The notes under the pieces: generated by a model | Told to the model about the DNA's origin: nothing | Databases searched by the model: none | The model's input: the letters and a program-made list of their open reading frames with translations, nothing else | In this document: piece by piece, positions 8,935 to 18,850 of the stretch | Position numbering within the stretch: position 1 is the stretch's first letter | Layout: every line of letters begins with the position of its first letter | Source of the DNA: Priapulus caudatus | Lineage: Eukaryota; Priapulida; Priapulimorpha; Priapulimorphida; Priapulidae | DNA length: 27,239 nucleotides | Reading direction: 5' to 3' | Assembly: GCF_000485595.1 (NCBI RefSeq) | Contig: NW_014577610.1 | Span: 207,761-234,999, forward strand | Position numbers and translations under genes: made by a program

Positions 8935-9450
8935 GAGTAGCGTGCGTTAATCGTACGCTATGGTGCGTGATTACGTGCGTGATTTGTGCGTGATTAGTGA
9001 TTACGCGCGTGATTAGTGCGTGATTAGTGCGTGATTAGTACGCTATGGTGCGTGATTAATGCGTGATTACGTGCGTGATTAGTGCGTGATTTGTGCGTGA
9101 TTAGTACGTGATTGGTGTGGGATTAGTACGTGATTAGTGCGTGATCAGTTCGTGATTAGTGCGCGATTTGTGTGTGATTAGTACGTGATTAGCGCGTGAT
9201 TAGTGCGTGATTAGTACGTGATTAGTGCGTGATTTGTGCGTGATTAGTACGTGATTGGTGTGGGATTAGTACGTGATTAGTGCGTGATTAGTACGTGATT
9301 GCTATGTGATCAGTTCGTGATTAGTGCGCGATTTGTGTGTGATTAGTACGTGATTAGCGCGTGATTAGTGCGTGATTAGTACGTGATTAGCGCGTGATTG
9401 GTGCGAGATTAGTGCGTGATTGGTGCGTGGTTATAGCGAGTGATTGTGGT
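8935..9450 (+). repeat. 11-bp satellite (GCGTGATTAGT)n with 143-bp higher-order period
   Basis: About 45 copies of an 11-bp unit GCGTGATTAGT, with variants ACGTGATTAGT, GCGTGATTTGT, GTGGGATTAGT and TCGTGATTAGT. The variant order repeats. The marker GTGCGTGATTTGTGCG starts at 9082 and again at 9225, an interval of 143 bp (13 x 11), and the following variants recur in nearly the same order. This indicates amplification of a multi-unit block. Confidence 0.9.
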
Positions 9451-9844
9451 ATATGATTAGGTGACGCTCCTCCTACCCGGATCAACGTAAGGTCCCGTGG
9501 GGTTATCGGCAGGCTTCAATTGCCGGCCATGCAGTCAGTACGCAAATTTTTCGTAAATATACAAAATATATATACAACAGTCAGTATGAAAATGTTAGCC
9601 TCAATTTACATGTATCTTGTCAATAAGCTTGCTCACTGCATGTCAATTAACATGCGTTCTTTAAAAAACTCATACTATTATGTACTATAGACATAATAAT
9701 ATATAACGGGATATATAGAGATCAGGAGTAAATAATAAGAAGTAATACTGATCGAGATTATTCTCCATATTGCACGCGTGGCGCAGCACCCACATAAACG
9801 CGTCTGGCGAGAGTAGCTAGTATAGGCGTGCATAGGAGTTGTTA

Positions 9845-10335
9845 TATAAAGAAATAAAGATGACATGTGTGCAGTGACGCAAGCCTATATAGTGACAGCT
9901 AGCAGTGCTTGTAAATTCAGTAGGCGTGCGAGTTTTTAAGTAAAGAAATAAAGATGACATATGTGCAGTGACGCAAGCCTATATAGTGACAGCAGTGCTT
10001 GTAAATTCAGTATGCGTTCGAGTTTTTATATAAACAAATAAAGATGACATACGTGCAGTGACGCAAGCCTATATAGTGACAGCAGTGATTGTAAATTCAG
10101 TATGCGTTCGAGTTTTTATATAAACAAATAAAGATGACATACGTGCAGTGACGCATGCCTAGTACGTGATAACAATGCTTGTAAATTTAGTAGGCGCGCG
10201 AGTTTTTATAAAAAAAGAAATCAAGTTGACACACATGTGACGCAAGCCTAGTGACAGCAATGCTTGAAAAATTCAGTAGGCGTGCGAGTTTTTATAAAAA
10301 AAGAAATAAAGTTGCCACACATGTGAGGCAAGCCT
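9845..10335 (+). repeat. ~90-bp tandem repeat, about 5.5 copies
   Basis: Each unit contains AAATAAAGATGACAT, GTGCAGTGACGCAAGCCTA, TAGTGACAGCA, TGCTTGTAAATTCAGTA and GCGAGTTTTTATA. Copies start near 9849, 9942, 10032, 10122, 10211 and 10297. The third and fourth copies share variants (TATGCGTTCG, ACATACGTG). The last two are shorter and more diverged. Confidence 0.85.
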
Positions 10336-10449
10336 TGTTTGATGAAGGTTGTTGAGTCCGGCACTACAGGGGGAGAAGTGACGTCCACGCCACGACCCGC
10401 CGCACCAATTATCCGTAGCCATCTCGGCCACGCGCGATTGAGGCGCTCG

Positions 10450-10676
10450 CAAATGAATTTTTGGAATGAAAATGAATTATGATATGAAAATGAATTTGAA
10501 TGACATGATTTTGGAAACGAAAATTAATTTGAAAATGAAAACGAATTTGGAATGAAAATGAATTTTTGAAATGAAATGAATTTGAAAATGAAAATGAATT
10601 TGAAAAGTAAAACATGAAATTTGAATGAAAATGAATTTGAAATGAAAATGAACTTTGGAAATGAAAACTGAATTAC
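10450..10676. repeat. GAAAATGAATTT-type tandem repeat
   Basis: A purine-rich irregular array of AATGAAAATGAATTTGAA units (period near 12 bp, with frequent indels). The minus-strand open frame of Phe/Ser/Asn repeats is a by-product. Confidence 0.8.
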
Positions 10677-10750
10677 AACTAATAATAAAAATATCCGTAG
10701 CTAATCTCGGCTACCATACTATGGTGACAGGCAATGAATTGCAAATTTAC

Positions 10751-11319
10751 GCCCCCCGCCCCCCGGACCCGCCCCCCCCCCCCCCCCGGGTTTTTTTTTT
10801 TGTTTTTTGTTTTTGGGCCGCGGAGGGCGGCTGAGGGCGCGCCGGAGGCGCCCGGCGGCTGGGGCAGCCGCGGGCGGCCCCGCCCCGCGGCCCCCGCAAC
10901 GGGGGCCCGCCATGGGGGGCGCCGGCCTAGGCGCCCCGGCACGGTTGCGCGCGGCACGGCGCGCCGCCGCCCGCCCGTCGCTGCGCTGCGCCCCGCCGCG
11001 CCGGCCGCCGCCCGGCCGGTGCGCCGCGGGCCGGAGCGGCGCCGCGGCTGCGCCCCGAGCGCCGCGTTCCGCGCGGGCGGCGGCCCACCCCGAACCGAGG
11101 GCCGGCCAAGCCGGGCGGCGCGCCGCCGGCCCGGCCGGCAAAACCCGCGAAAAAAAAAAGAAAAAAAGTCAACAAGTGCGACGAGGGTTTTCTTTTCTTT
11201 CTGTTTTCTGTTCGGGCGCGCGCGCCGCCGCCGGCGCCGGGCCCGCCCGCGCCCCCCGCGCGCCGCCCCCCCCGCGCCCGGCCGCCCGGGCCCCGCCCCC
11301 GCCGCGGCCGCGCCCGCCA
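10751..11319. other. Extremely GC-rich block with C, T and A homopolymers
   Basis: Nearly all G and C, rich in CpG, starting with a run of about 18 C followed by T-rich sequence (10791-10815). It is split by a short A/T-rich island (about 11150-11212). Open frames of 140-228 codons occur on both strands simply because stop codons need A/T. No protein motif or codon periodicity was recognised. It differs sharply from both flanks. A CpG-rich promoter, a GC-rich satellite or a poor-quality consensus are all possible. Confidence 0.5.
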
Positions 11320-11456
11320 TTATACTATCGTACTTGGCCCCTATACTCTCACTACAGGCCATAGGGTCTATGTCCCCCAGGTACTGCCGGAACGTACGCC
11401 TGGTAAGGGGTTCGGTATAACCGAACGTACGCCTGGTAACTATCGCTGATCATGGT

Positions 11457-11490
11457 CTAGGGTTAGGGTTAGGTTAGGGTTAGGGTAGGG
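11457..11490 (+). repeat. Interstitial telomeric repeat, TTAGGG sense
   Basis: Four to five TTAGGG-type units (CTAGGGTTAGGGTTAGG and onward) with a missing base in two of them. The sense is opposite to the CCCTAA blocks at 8.05 and 8.58 kb. A single TTAGGGTTAGG remnant recurs near 11850. Confidence 0.85.
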
Positions 11491-11509
11491 ACGTTGTGAG
11501 GGCTTAGGT

Positions 11510-11863
11510 ATGGTTTATGTGTTTACAGCGGGCAGCACAAGCTTCACCATTGTTCCGTTGCTCGTAACAGCAGGACAATTTTCCGTGGTCGCCACAAAAA
11601 TGGCCAGAGTGTCGACCGGGGGCCGCAACGACCACTGCTCACTCACGGAGAAATTTAGTGTGATCGCACGAGTTGCGAAGAATGCAGAACCGTTTGTGAT
11701 TTCTCAACCGCACGACACACATTGCTCCGTGGTGGCAACTGTGGTGAAGCGTGTGCTGCTGGTACCGCGCAACGGCCACACAAAATTGCCGACCACCAGA
11801 CAAATTGCCGTGTACGAGGCAACGAAAAATGGTGAGTGTGCTGCTCAGCTTAGGGTTAGGTAG
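11510..11863 (+). CDS. Hypothetical 117-codon ORF inside the inverted-repeat segment
   Basis: An uninterrupted frame starting with ATG. The product has no domain I recognise and no clear transmembrane segment. It is rich in Val, Thr and Ala, with recurrent short strings such as SVVAT (twice). Reverse-complement-like echoes of GACAATTTTCCGTGGTCG and GACAAATTGCCGTG suggest an old internal repeat. ATGGTGAGTGTG near 11829 would make a good splice donor, so this could be an exon. Composition is more balanced than in the flanking repeats. It may equally be a chance frame in the mobile segment. Confidence 0.25.
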   Translation: MVYVFTAGSTSFTIVPLLVTAGQFSVVATKMARVSTGGRNDHCSLTEKFSVIARVAKNAEPFVISQPHDTHCSVVATVVKRVLLVPRNGHTKLPTTRQIAVYEATKNGECAAQLRVR

Positions 11864-11872
11864 TAGGCGTAG

Positions 11873-11945
11873 GCGACTCCTTAGACTGGCGTTAGTGGAG
11901 TAGGCGTAGGCGACTCCTTAGACTCGTTAGTGGAGTAGGCGAGGT
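11873..11945 (+). repeat. ~36-bp tandem duplication
   Basis: GGCGACTCCTTAGACT and GTTAGTGGAGTAGGCG occur twice in tandem; the second copy lacks two bases. It lies inside the 719-bp segment. Confidence 0.75.
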
Positions 11946-11975
11946 AACGGTCCGGCATATTAGATAGTAGCAGTA

Positions 11976-12006
11976 GAGCATATAAATCACGTTGATTTAT
12001 ATGCTC
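11976..12006. repeat. Perfect 14-bp-arm hairpin shared with the 7.0-kb foldback
   Basis: GAGCATATAAATCA (11976-11989), a 3-base loop, then TGATTTATATGCTC (11993-12006). The same arm sequence forms the centre of the foldback at 7050-7088. Finding the identical palindrome in two different settings 4.9 kb apart points to a mobile or functional hairpin rather than chance. Confidence 0.8.
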
Positions 12007-12084
12007 CTGGTACGCAGGGTACGTTCCGGTATACTGGACCGTACCCAGGGTACGTTCCGGCAGTACCCTGGGGGACATAGACCA

Positions 12085-12327
12085 TCTCAGCCTCACGCTC
12101 GTAGTAGAACGCCAATTCTCTGCTCCAGCGGTTATATCGAGTAATACGAACTCAACTGTATCAAGATATAACACCTCCGCTAAGTATGACACGAGTCGAA
12201 ATAGTTTGGAGTGATTGCAAATCGTGTCCAAATAATACTTATTATCCGATCTCTGTAACGTCTCCCGTTTACAGAAATCCCTCCTGTACAGTTCTCTAAT
12301 ATTTATATTATCGATTGACAATGTCAT
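12085..12327 (-). CDS. Hypothetical ORF, minus strand, running into the inverted repeat
   Basis: An ATG at 12327 opens a frame of 148 codons that ends at 11881, but only the first ~81 codons (to about 12085) lie outside the inverted-repeat segment. That part is rich in Leu, Arg, Asp and Tyr (for example IDNINIRELYRRDF and LVSYLAEVLYLDTVEFVLL) and looks protein-like. No family was recognised. Beyond 12085 the frame passes through the inverted arm and hairpin, so the C-terminus is probably not native. A second open frame just upstream on the same strand (about 12450-12330, containing ANARAIKLQLK) may be a preceding piece in another frame. Confidence 0.25.
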
Positions 12328-12589
12328 GTATTCGCCTTACTACAGAACTCTTGTATCTCCGCACACTTCAGCTGCAGCTTAATAGCTCGAGCATTGGCAA
12401 CCCTTTCGCTAAACCCACGCGTTTCAAAAGAACTATGCGTTCGTGACTAAAACTATCCAGTGGGTTCTGTCGAGCAGTACTGTTATCCTGTGTGTCATTA
12501 GTTGTATCTTACGGCTGCGTTATTTCGTGACGTAAAAGCAGCTCGGTTGTAGTGTATTTAGCTCTAGTTCGTAACCTCTCCTAGTTCCC

Positions 12590-14633
12590 CTTCCTATCTC
12601 GCACTCTCTCTCTCTCGCTACTCTCAATTATCCTCTCTCCCTCTATCCAGCCCCTCTCTCGGCTCACTTCCTCCTCTACTCAACACCCTCTATAACTCTC
12701 TCCCTCCTCTACCTAGCCTCAGGGAAAAAATTAAAATATATTTTTCGGGGGCTACTTTTCAAGCTCGCGTGCATGAAAATAGCACTCTAAAATTTGGTTT
12801 GCATTGAACTCTATGCAAATTTACGGGGGCTCTTTTTGCCATTTCCGGGGCTCTTTTTGCCATTTCGGGGGCTAAATCGCCTCGAGCCCCCGTGTATTTT
12901 TTTCACTGCCTAGCCTACTCTCTCTATCTTTCTCCTCTATTCAGCCCGTCTCCTATTTCCTTTCTCTACCATCCTCTCTTATTCCTCCTCTACCAAATCC
13001 CCTGCTCTCTCGTTTAGTCACTATCTACTTAATTCCCCTCCTTTCTATCTCTATCTTCGTTCTCTATCCGATTCCGTCCTCTATCTCTCACCCGCCCCTA
13101 CCCTATCCATCTTCTGCCTAGCTAACTTCCTCTATCACGAACACACACTCCTTCTCTTTCCGTCGCTCTTCTCCCGTTCCGCCTCTTTTCTTCCATATAT
13201 CTCTCTCTCTCTCTCTCCCTCTCTCTCTTTCTCTTGCGCGCTCTTTCTCTTTCTCTCTAGCTTTTAGTCGGACACGTGAGCTCTACTGGGTTTGCACATG
13301 CTTTTGAACACTGCACGAGCACGCAATAGATGGGGAATAACTCGATATCGATGGTCGTTACTATGAGATACAGCTATAGCTGCCTGGCACACACTGCCTG
13401 TGTCTGTAGCGAGTAGCTACAAACATTAGCATCAATAACTCCTGCTTGGATTATGGGTGGCATATAACTAGCTAGTACTGTATCAACAACACCAGAAGCC
13501 ATCGGCCATCCATGCTGCACCTTAGCACACGATGTATAGTTGATACGAATAGATCCACAGACTCATACACATAGGCATAGATATGTAAACTATCTAGTAT
13601 AACATTTTCTACACAATAGCAATATATATATATATATATCCCTAGTTATATAGCCGTTATAATGATAATAATTATATTAGTGTGGTGTAATGAAGATCTC
13701 TATTGTCTCACTCATGACATTACCTTCCTCCTGACCTATAACTAATGTAATGTAGCTTATGCACGTTTGCTCTAAAATCCGCACACGACGACAAGTCCAA
13801 TAATCCTTACAATTTATTCGTATATAAAAGCGTTTATTCTCTTGAATACCCCTCTCTCTCTCTTTCTCTACCTCCGCCTCTCTGTCGTGATGCTTTGCAT
13901 CATATGTCCAGCCATCATATCTAGCTATCCCAGTCTTATACCTATCATATCTTAGTTTATGCTATCGGTTAGCTCTCTCTCTCCTCTCGTCTCTCCATCC
14001 CTCTTGCTCGATCTTCTGCTCTCGCTGCTCGCTCCTATCATTTCTCTCTCTCCTCTCCGCCACACTCTCTGACGTCGTTCTTATCTCTATTCCGCCATTC
14101 GGCTAGTCTAGTCCTATCATATCTTATCTATCTATCTAGTCTAATCGTATCTAATCTATACTATCTATGCTATCTATGCTATCGTATCTAATCTGTACTG
14201 TTGCTGTCTGTCTATCTAATCTTGTGATCATATCGTTCTCTCTCTGTCTCGCTGACTTGCTATCCGCGTGTACTCGCATTCGTTATAACTCCTTTTTACT
14301 TCTCTCTCTCCATCTCTCTCTCGGCTAAATAGTCAGTCTCGTCATCCTCTCTTCTCTTCCGAGTCTCTCTCTGCTCCTCTCTCTTCCTCTCTCATCTCTC
14401 TCTCTCTCTCTCTCTCTCATCTTATCTCCTCGCTCTCGCTTCCAATCTATCTCTGCATCCTCTCTCTCATCTCTCATCTCCTCTCTCTCTCTCTCTCTCT
14501 CTCTCCTCTCTCTCTCATCTGTCTGCTGCTAGTACTCTCACGTCTCTCTACATTACTGCTGCTCCTCATCTCCGATCTCTCTGTCATCTCATCCTCTCTC
14601 TCTCTCCTCTCTCTCCTCTCTCTCTCTCATCGT
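12590..14633 (+). repeat. CT-rich low-complexity region with islands of unique sequence
   Basis: Irregular CTCT, CTAT and TATC strings dominate 12590-12715, 12917-13265 and 13850-14633. Unique-looking DNA sits at 13265-13850, including a TA run at about 13622-13640. I saw no exon or RNA gene in the unique island. The irregular indels look like noisy consensus over dinucleotide arrays. Confidence 0.7.
12720..12908. mobile_element. 189-bp hAT-type MITE with 8-bp target duplication
   Basis: The element begins CAGGGAAAAAATTAAAATAT and ends ATTTTTTTCACTG, giving inverted ends of CAGTGAAAAAA type. It is flanked by a perfect 8-bp direct repeat CCTAGCCT (12712-12719 and 12909-12916). The 8-bp duplication and CA(G/T)-type ends are hallmarks of the hAT superfamily. 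Inside, CGGGGGCTCTTTTTGCCATT is repeated and mirrored by GCCTCGAGCCCCCG near the right end. With no coding capacity it is non-autonomous. It is inserted in CT-rich DNA. Confidence 0.8.
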
Positions 14634-14658
14634 NNNNNNNNNNNNNNNNNNNNNNNNN
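14634..14658. other. Assembly gap of 25 N
   Basis: A run of exactly 25 undetermined bases follows the CT-rich region and lies seven bases before the left arm of the large inverted duplication. It marks a scaffold join of unknown true size. Confidence 0.95.
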
Positions 14659-14664
14659 GCGCAG

Positions 14665-15595
14665 GTAGACTGTCGTCAATAATTTGATGTCGCAGCATAC
14701 GCGTCATCTGCTGCAACGGGATAGTGACACGCATGTCACTTGTTTAGCGGGGTGGCACGCAGGATACCTCGTTGTAGTTGATGGATAATACTAATTCACC
14801 TGGATGGCAGTTCGAGGATACGATTCAGCACGAGGCTGAACAGGTCGTTGTTATAAGAGTGCAGTGTATGTCTACGATCGCTTGCTAGAGCTGTAGAATG
14901 TCTTCTCTTCGCGTATACCTTATACTCACGAAGCGACGAAGAGCCTGAAGTCAATAACGATTGGTACCGACAGCCGGTCTGGATATATTAAATACTATAA
15001 ATATATATATTAACGTTTCTTTATTTACTACCTTCATAGCACGCTTATGCTTAATTAGCTACGTATCACATCACGTCTGAACGCGTCGATCGTATCATGG
15101 GTAGCTAAGAAGGTATAGTACACGCAACACCACAGTGCATACACGCTCACACCCAGCCCACAGTACACGTTTCATACATTTATTACACCACATTCTCAAC
15201 TGATCCAATTTTCAGGCAGCGCGGAAGTTTTAAATGTAAGCAATTCCGGATAACTGACTCGATCAGAGCAGCTAGGCATGGCGATTACCTCACATTAGAA
15301 GATTCAGAGCGGCCGGTTTCGCGATTGATTTGCTTTCTTTGCATATTTTATTCAGTCCCGGTGACTAAAACTAGCACGGTTCTCATTCGAAATCCATATA
15401 TCTAATAATTTCCCAGGGACTACTTACTTTACTTGCCGCCTTTAATTGGCGTTCTTACACTCGAGCTTTCCTTCCTCTTCGTCCTCTCTTCCTCGCTCTC
15501 GCTTAACCACCTCTTCTCTCTCTTTCTCTCTCTCTCTCTCTCCTCTCTCTCTCTGCTCTCTATCTTCCCTCTCTCTCTCTCTCTCCTCTTCTCTC
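14665..15595 (+). repeat. Left arm of a ~0.9-kb inverted duplication
   Basis: From TAGACTGTCGTCAA at 14665 inward this arm is the reverse complement of the right arm, through about 930 bp of unique sequence and the first ~120 bp of the CT array. Landmarks include CAACGGGATAGTGACACG, ACCTGGATGGCAGTTCGAGG, GGTCTGGATATATTAAATAC and CTTGCCGCCTTTAATTGGCG. Differences between arms are mostly one-base indels. No gene is recognised in it. Confidence 0.9.
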
Positions 15596-15710
15596 TCTTC
15601 TCCTCTCTTCTCTTTCTCTCTCTCCCTCTCTTGCATCTCTGTTCTTCTTCTCTTATCCAGCCATCTATTCTATCTCTTATTCCAATTCTATATATCTATC
15701 TACTATTCTA

Positions 15711-15756
<46 letters not shown>

Positions 15757-16142
15757 TGCGGCCCTCCTCTATCTTTCTCTTCTCTGCCTCCCTCTCTGTC
15801 GTTTCTTCTCTATCCAGATCTATCTATGCTATCTATCTATCTATCGTATCTATTCTATCTATCTATCTTCTATCTATCTATCTTATCTATCTATCTATCT
15901 ATCTATCTGCTCTGTCTGTCTGTCTTATCTAATTTTATCTATCGTTTGGTCTCTCTCTCAGTCTTCGCTTGACCTTGCTCGGCTTACTCGCATTCTTATA
16001 CTCCTCTTTCTGCTCTTCTCTTCTCTCTCTCCTCTCTCTCTCTCTCTCTTCTCTCTCTTCTCCTCTCTCTTTCTCTCTCATCTCTTCATCTCTCTTCGTC
16101 TCTCCTCTCTCTTCTTTCTCTCTCTCTTCTTTCTCTCTCTCT

Positions 16143-16213
<71 letters not shown>

Positions 16214-16287
16214 CTCTCTCTCTCTCTTCTCATCTCTCTCTCTCTCTCTCTCTCTCCTGTCTCTCTCTTCTCTCTCTCTCTCTCTCT

Positions 16288-16323
<36 letters not shown>

Positions 16324-16365
16324 GTCTTCTCTGTCTTCTCTCGCTGTCTCTCTCGTTCTCTCTGA

Positions 16366-16396
<31 letters not shown>

Positions 16397-16435
16397 TCTT
16401 CTTTTCTCTTCTCCCCCTCTTTTCTAGCTCTCTCG
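15480..16435 (+). repeat. (CT)n microsatellite with TATC/TCTA islands
   Basis: Almost 1 kb of CTCT with CTAT and TGTC interruptions at about 15810-15950 and a pure run at about 16147-16210. Long Ser/Leu frames on the plus strand and Glu/Arg frames on the minus strand are artefacts of the dinucleotide. Confidence 0.95.
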
Positions 16436-16690
16436 CACGTATCTCACATGCCCTTTGCATTTTCGCGCGAACTTCCACTCATCTAGTCATCGCATCGTGC
16501 ATTTACCTATACTCAAATTAGCTGCGCCGATCCGCCGTAGGAGAGGAACTTATAGTTCGATCGGCGTGGACGGCTCATTAATACACTCATATCTGCTAAA
16601 TACATTTCCGCCTATGCCTATATTTTATATACCGCCCGATCAGGGCTGTCATGTGTGAAATGCGCATGCTGACGCAGAGCGCCGTTCGGA
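16436..16690. other. Unique spacer inside the inverted duplication
   Basis: About 250 bp of non-repetitive sequence between the CT array and the GA run that begins the right arm. It has a 67-codon frame (16455-16658) with no recognisable domain. It has no inverted counterpart on the left side, so the palindrome is interrupted and not a simple mirror. Confidence 0.5.
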
Positions 16691-16696
16691 AAACAT

Positions 16697-17607
16697 AATA
16701 ATTAGAGAGAGAGAAAGAACGACAGAGAGGGGAGAGAGAGAGAGAGAGGAAGATAGAGAGCAGGAGAGAGAGAGAGAGGTGTTAAGCGAGAGCGAGGAAG
16801 ACAGACAACGAGAGAGGAGGAAGATCGAGTGTAAGAAACGCCAATAAAGGCGGCAAGTAAAAGTAAGTAGTCTGGGAAATTATTAGATATAGGATTTCGA
16901 ATGAAACCGTGTAGGTTTTAGTCACCACTATAATATCAAAAGAAAGGCAAATCAATCGCGGAAACCGGCCGCTTTGAATCTAATGTGGGGTAATCGGCAT
17001 GCTAGCTGCTACTGATCGAAGTCAGTTATCCGAATTGCTTACATTTAAAACTCCGCCGCTGCCTGAATTGGACGAGTGACGGATGTGTGTATAAATAGTA
17101 TGAACGTGTACGTGGGTGGGTGTGAGCGTGTATGCCTGTGTGTTGCGTGTACTATACCTTCTTAGCACCCATATACAGATCGACCGTTCAGACGGTGATG
17201 TGAACGTACCTAATTAAGCATACGCGTGCTATGAAAGGTAGTAAATAAGAGAAGACGTATAATATATATATTTATATGTATTTAATATATCCAGACCGGC
17301 TGCGGTACCATCGTTATTGAACTTCAGGCTCTTCGGTCGCTTCGTGAAGCTATAAGGTATACAGCGAAGAGAAAGACATTCTACAGCTCTACAAGCGATC
17401 GGTAGACCTACACTGCACTCTTATAACGAACGACCTGTTCAGCCTCGGTCTGAATGATCCTCGAACTGCCATCCAGGTGAATTATGTATTATCCTATCAC
17501 TCAACGAGGTATCCTGCGTGCCACCCGCTAAACCAAGTGACATCGTGTCACTATCCCGTTGCACAGATGACCGTATCCTGCGACATCAATTATTTGACGA
17601 CAGTCTA
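16697..17607 (-). repeat. Right arm of the ~0.9-kb inverted duplication
   Basis: Starts in a GA run (complement of the CT array) and runs outward to CAGTCTA at 17607. The reverse complement aligns block by block with 14665-15595, including GCCAATAAAGGCGGCAAG, GATATATCCAGACCGG-like and CCTCGAACTGCCATCCAGGT landmarks. The many scattered one-base gaps resemble uncorrected long-read error at least as much as evolutionary divergence. Confidence 0.9.
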
Positions 17608-17612
17608 ACACG

Positions 17613-18785
17613 TGGTCTCTGTGGGGCGAGGGGGCCAATTACGCGCTTAGATTTAAAAAAATGAAATAGATGTAAATGATTGGAATAGCCCACTAAAAAT
17701 GTGAACGAACCCAAAATAAGCGTAAACCTTCCTGTAGTAAATGATACATGAAACCCCGCGACCACACACCGCCCCTCCCCCTCCCCCTCACACAGCGACC
17801 ACACACCGCCCCTACCCCTACCCCTACCCCGCCACACTGTGCACGTGCACTGTAACAAAATTCCGACACCTCAATAGAAATTTGCTTAGGTTAAGGTCAC
17901 ATTTAATTCACGTTTATTATTTTCACCCGTTTCATTCCGGATATCTTCTTCCGGCTGAATCTTCTATACGAAGCGATATTGATATTGATTTGCTATATCG
18001 GCAGCATGATGGCCAATGAAAGCCTGTTAACCTAGTCTGGTGTGAAATACCACGTGCCAAATCTAATTTGTTCCCACTTTGTCTATTGCCTATATTATAT
18101 CTTCTCACGTCATGTCGGCATCTAAGCTGTAATGTACCGATTTACCTTTTAGTAGTAGTCTGTCAAGAGATTCTTTCCTGGTCATTAACCAATGTTTCAG
18201 CATCCATTTGTCTCTAAATCCTGTGCTCGTAATTATAGCACGAAATATATCAGTGAGATAAATTATGGCGAATAGTAAAAGATTTAATTACGGGTAATAT
18301 TTATTCACTAAATTCACAGACAATAACGTACATATTCACAAACTGCTTTTCACACCCTTGACATAACCAAACTCTAAAACTCGACTGAAAATCCAGTCAT
18401 TGTTGTTAATTAAGCTCAAGTTACGCGAGAAAAACTCCATTAAACCGAATAAAAACCTCGATACCACTGGTTCTATTTGGATCCCCGCTATTTAGCAGAA
18501 TTCGTGGATAAATCAAATTTCGTGACGTCATGATAAAAGAAAGACGCGAACGACAGTTCAGCACTAAACCCTAAAAGCACCAGCCGAGCCTATTACCATA
18601 TAGCCTTCCATTAAACACATACACTTGCTCAATAAATTAAGTACTAACTGGCGAATAAAGCTAACTTATTCCGTGCCTGCTCGTAAAACCCGTCTTACTG
18701 GATGAAAATGTGTATAGACGTTATAAAACACTCTTGGTTCCGACCAAATTTATCGAAATCCTCAGAGCCTTCAACACTTTATACT
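17613..18785. other. Intergenic sequence, no gene recognised
   Basis: Contains a C-rich duplication (CGACCACACACCGCCCCT at about 17758 and 17797) and a palindromic TGACGTCA (CRE-type) at 18523-18530. Otherwise it is AT-rich unique DNA with frequent stops. I could not support an exon. Confidence 0.5.
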
Positions 18786-18795
18786 CACACACACA

Positions 18796-18834
<39 letters not shown>

Positions 18835-18850
18835 GCACGCACGCACACAC
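18786..18850 (+). repeat. (CA)n / (CGCA)n microsatellite
   Basis: A CA run (about 18786-18830) passes into ACGC repeats (18831-18848). Thr/His open frames across it are artefacts. Confidence 0.95.

Larger units (their letters stand above)
11365..12083. mobile_element. 719-bp segment bounded by ~75-bp inverted repeats
   Basis: The left end (11365-11440) begins GGTCTATGTCCCCCAGG, then GTACTGCCGGAACGTAC. The right end (12009-12083) is the reverse complement of the same string, with a few substitutions. Each arm contains two copies of a CGAACGTAC/GGAACGTAC sub-repeat. The interior has a telomeric TTAGGG run, a 117-codon ORF, a tandem duplication (about 11873-11945) and a perfect hairpin at its right side. 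This suggests a non-autonomous inverted-repeat element. No target duplication was identified. Confidence 0.5.

Noticed and set aside
10679-11420. Long Ala/Arg/Pro ORFs on both strands
   Set aside because: Open only because the block is almost free of A/T. All frames are open and no motif is seen.
15433-16486. 346-codon Ser/Leu-rich ORF and its minus-strand Glu/Arg counterpart
   Set aside because: Translation of a CT/GA microsatellite with noisy interruptions.
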